Shown here: piece by piece, positions 22,544-24,402 of the stretch
Layout of the letters: each line of letters opens with the position of its first letter
How positions within the stretch are numbered: position 1 is the first letter of the stretch
Source of the DNA: AM-2324 sp042091035
GTDB lineage: Bacteria; Bacteroidota; Bacteroidia; Chitinophagales; Saprospiraceae
NCBI GenBank assembly: GCA_042091035.1
Contig: JBELIG010000023.1
Coordinates: 1 to 24,402 of the forward strand
Length of the DNA stretch: 24,402 nucleotides
Direction: 5' to 3'
Translations under genes and position numbers: made by a program
The notes under the pieces: generated by a model
Seen by the model: only the letters and a program-made list of their open reading frames with translations
Databases searched by the model: none
What the model was told of the DNA's origin: nothing

Positions 22544-24402
22544 ATGAAAAAATTGTGTTTTACATTTCCTAAGGCACTTTTTGTTTTCGCTTCTTTGATG
22601 TTTGCCTTTGGTAACTCCAATGCCCAGACATTAGCTTGTAACGATAACATTTCGGTGTCTGTAGATCCAGAGGCTACTTTTGCATGTGAGGCTGACCTTA
22701 ATGCAGATGACTTTTTGGAAGCTATTGATACAGATCTTGACTATCAGATAGATATCTACGATGGTTTTGATCTTGTTGCATCAGGTCTTAATGAATTGAC
22801 TATTGATGCTGCGGCTCACCTTGGTGAAACGCTAGACTATGAAGTAACTGAAACTGCTTCTGGTAATTCTTGTTCAGGTTCAATGACACTGAATGATGCA
22901 GTTGGTCCTGAGTGTGATCAAGATCTCGAATTTGTAGTAGCTTGTGATGAGGATGTTCCTTCTGCTGCTGCAACTACTCCTTCATTTAATGATAACTGTT
23001 CTGTCGCTGAGGTTAACCTTGTTGACCAAATTTGGGCGGATACAGATATTTGTGATGGTGAAAAAGTTTTGGAAAGAATTTATGCTGCACTTGATGGTTC
23101 AGGTAATGCTTCAACTGGAGATTGTATAGTTACAATCGTAGTTGAGCGTGCAGAGATGTTTTTCCCTGCAGATGCTGATTATGATTGTGCATCTTATTCA
23201 ACTGCCGATTTAGGTCCTGGCCTTACTGGGTATCCTACTGCTGTGCAGTCTGATGCTTGTATGTACAACTTCTCTTACAGTGATCAAATCCTGCCTTCTT
23301 GTGGAGGTCTGGAAAAAATCGTTCGTACTTGGACGGTTCTTGATTGGTGTACAGGTGAAATTCTTACAGAAGATGAAACTGGTGAAGATAATGTACAAAT
23401 CATTAAATTAATGGATGGCGAAGGTCCTTCAATTGATGGTAGTGATTTGACACTTTCTACTTCTTCAGCTTCTTGTGCGTCTTTAAGCTGGATTGCTGCT
23501 CCTTCAATTACTGATAATTGTACAGGTGTTGATGCAGTTCACATGTTCGCATTTGGATTCGGAGAGTTAGAGTATACATATGATTCTAACGGTGCTATCA
23601 CTGGTGGATATATTCCTGCTCCTGGTCTTGGTCTTGGTAACCATGAACTTCTTGTTACTGCAACTGATGGTTGTGGAAACTACAATGAAGAATTTTATAA
23701 TTTAACTGTTGTTGATGATGTAACTCCAACACCAGTTTGTGATGAAATTACTCAAGTTGCTCTAGGTTCTGATGGTACTGCAACTGTGTTTGCTACTACA
23801 TTCGATGACGGATCTCACGATAACTGTTGTTTAGACGGTTTTGAAGTTCGTAGAATGGATGATGCTGCATTTGCTGATGCTATTACTTTCGACTGTGACG
23901 ATATAGATGCTACTACACAAGTTATCCTAAAGGTTGACGATTGTAACGGTAACTCTAACACGTGTATGGTTGACGTTCTTGTAGAAGATAAGTTAGCTCC
24001 ATTCCTTGCAGTTCCTGCAGGTTCTGACATTACTTGTGATGTATACTATGCTGATATAGCTGCAGAACTAGATAATGGCAATGGTGCTATCCTTGATGAT
24101 ATGTTTGGAATAGCTACTTACGGTGATAACTGTGAAGCTATCCTTGACTATTCATATACTTATAGTGTTGATCAGTGTGGTGTTGGTTCAATTACTCGTT
24201 CTTGGACGGTAAATGATCCTTCAGGTAATGGTCCAGTTTCTGGATCTCAGACGATCAATATTTCTCACGTATCAAACTGGTCTGTATCATTCCCTGGGGA
24301 TCTTGATGCAACTTGTGTTGATGGTGCACTTCCTGACTTTGGTGAGCCAACTGTTTCAGGTGATAATTGTGAGATGATCGCAATTTCTCATACTGATACT
24401 CA
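22544..24402 (+). CDS. Large secreted Cys-rich repeat protein with HYR/Ig-like modules (3' end outside window)
   Basis: The frame is open from the ATG at 22544 to the window edge, 619 codons without a stop, so the real protein is longer. The signal peptide is MKKLCFTFPKALFVFASLMF followed by AFGNSNAQ, with cleavage before TLACN. The visible mature part has 26 cysteines and repeats built on DNC (150-152, 324-326, 426-428, 528-530, 607-609) and on TWTVLDWC / SWTVNDPSGN (262-269, 553-562), with links such as VVDDVTP and VEDKLAPFL. This is the pattern of HYR/Ig-like repeat proteins of Saprospiraceae and relatives, which are normally surface-bound or secreted by T9SS with a C-terminal sorting domain; that end is not visible here. 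Codons ending in T (GGT, GCT, ACT, GAT) are strongly favoured, suggesting high expression. A consensus promoter lies upstream. No enzymatic motif is seen. Confidence 0.88.
   Translation, partial: MKKLCFTFPKALFVFASLMFAFGNSNAQTLACNDNISVSVDPEATFACEADLNADDFLEAIDTDLDYQIDIYDGFDLVASGLNELTIDAAAHLGETLDYEVTETASGNSCSGSMTLNDAVGPECDQDLEFVVACDEDVPSAAATTPSFNDNCSVAEVNLVDQIWADTDICDGEKVLERIYAALDGSGNASTGDCIVTIVVERAEMFFPADADYDCASYSTADLGPGLTGYPTAVQSDACMYNFSYSDQILPSCGGLEKIVRTWTVLDWCTGEILTEDETGEDNVQIIKLMDGEGPSIDGSDLTLSTSSASCASLSWIAAPSITDNCTGVDAVHMFAFGFGELEYTYDSNGAITGGYIPAPGLGLGNHELLVTATDGCGNYNEEFYNLTVVDDVTPTPVCDEITQVALGSDGTATVFATTFDDGSHDNCCLDGFEVRRMDDAAFADAITFDCDDIDATTQVILKVDDCNGNSNTCMVDVLVEDKLAPFLAVPAGSDITCDVYYADIAAELDNGNGAILDDMFGIATYGDNCEAILDYSYTYSVDQCGVGSITRSWTVNDPSGNGPVSGSQTINISHVSNWSVSFPGDLDATCVDGALPDFGEPTVSGDNCEMIAISHTDT

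Noticed and set aside
22944..23129. 61-codon open frame in another frame of the repeat protein
   Set aside because: It is low-complexity Leu/Met-rich and arises from the T-ending codons of the real frame, which has a signal peptide and repeats.
1..24402. CRISPR arrays, tRNA genes, insertion sequences or prophage genes
   Set aside because: No regularly spaced repeats, cloverleaf-like sequences, transposase motifs or terminal inverted repeats were seen by eye; a formal tRNA or Rfam scan was not possible.

Overview
The window is AT-rich bacterial chromosome, most likely from a member of the Bacteroidota, and probably Saprospiria-like. The evidence is direct: two proteins end in a type IX secretion system (T9SS) type A sorting domain, a DdlA/B-type ligase is coupled to a kinase-less PASTA protein, a large Cys-rich secreted repeat protein carries HYR-like modules, and the promoter sequences match the TTTG / TAnnTTTG consensus of the Bacteroidota primary sigma factor. 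No tRNA, rRNA, CRISPR array, transposase or prophage gene was seen. No gene-free stretch exceeds 300 bases; the longest is about 218 bases (22326-22543).

Left part (1-3905, + strand): the tail of an unidentified gene, then a 1056-aa UvrD/AddA-like helicase whose C-terminal nuclease-like domain looks inactive, then a membrane-anchored SPOR-domain protein, closed by a bidirectional terminator. Middle-left (3904-10408, - strand, transcribed right to left): an unusual 897-aa protein made of two D-Ala-D-Ala ligase units in tandem, overlapping a three-PASTA membrane protein; after a hairpin and a new promoter come a T9SS-exported Cys-rich protein and a single-domain rhodanese one base away. A DinF-type MATE exporter (+) follows, ending at a second bidirectional terminator.

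Middle-right (11938-19148, - strand): a 1220-aa T9SS-exported metalloprotease (HExxHxxxxxH) with FN3-like, P-domain and cadherin-like modules, and upstream of it a 1156-aa outer-membrane beta-barrel protein of unknown function whose N-terminal half is reminiscent of the T9SS translocon SprA. Right part (19312-24402, + strand): fadH (2,4-dienoyl-CoA reductase) followed 11 bases later by a glycosylasparaginase, a terminator, a near-perfect Bacteroidota promoter, and the first 619 codons of a large secreted Cys-rich repeat protein that runs off the window.

The common theme is the cell envelope: peptidoglycan precursor synthesis (Ddl/PASTA), peptidoglycan binding (SPOR), export across the outer membrane (T9SS substrates and a large barrel) and surface proteins. 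The helicase, fadH and rhodanese are ordinary housekeeping genes. The most unusual item is the tandem Ddl, whose two halves have each changed a different conserved catalytic position. No defence or mobile system is supported by the sequence.
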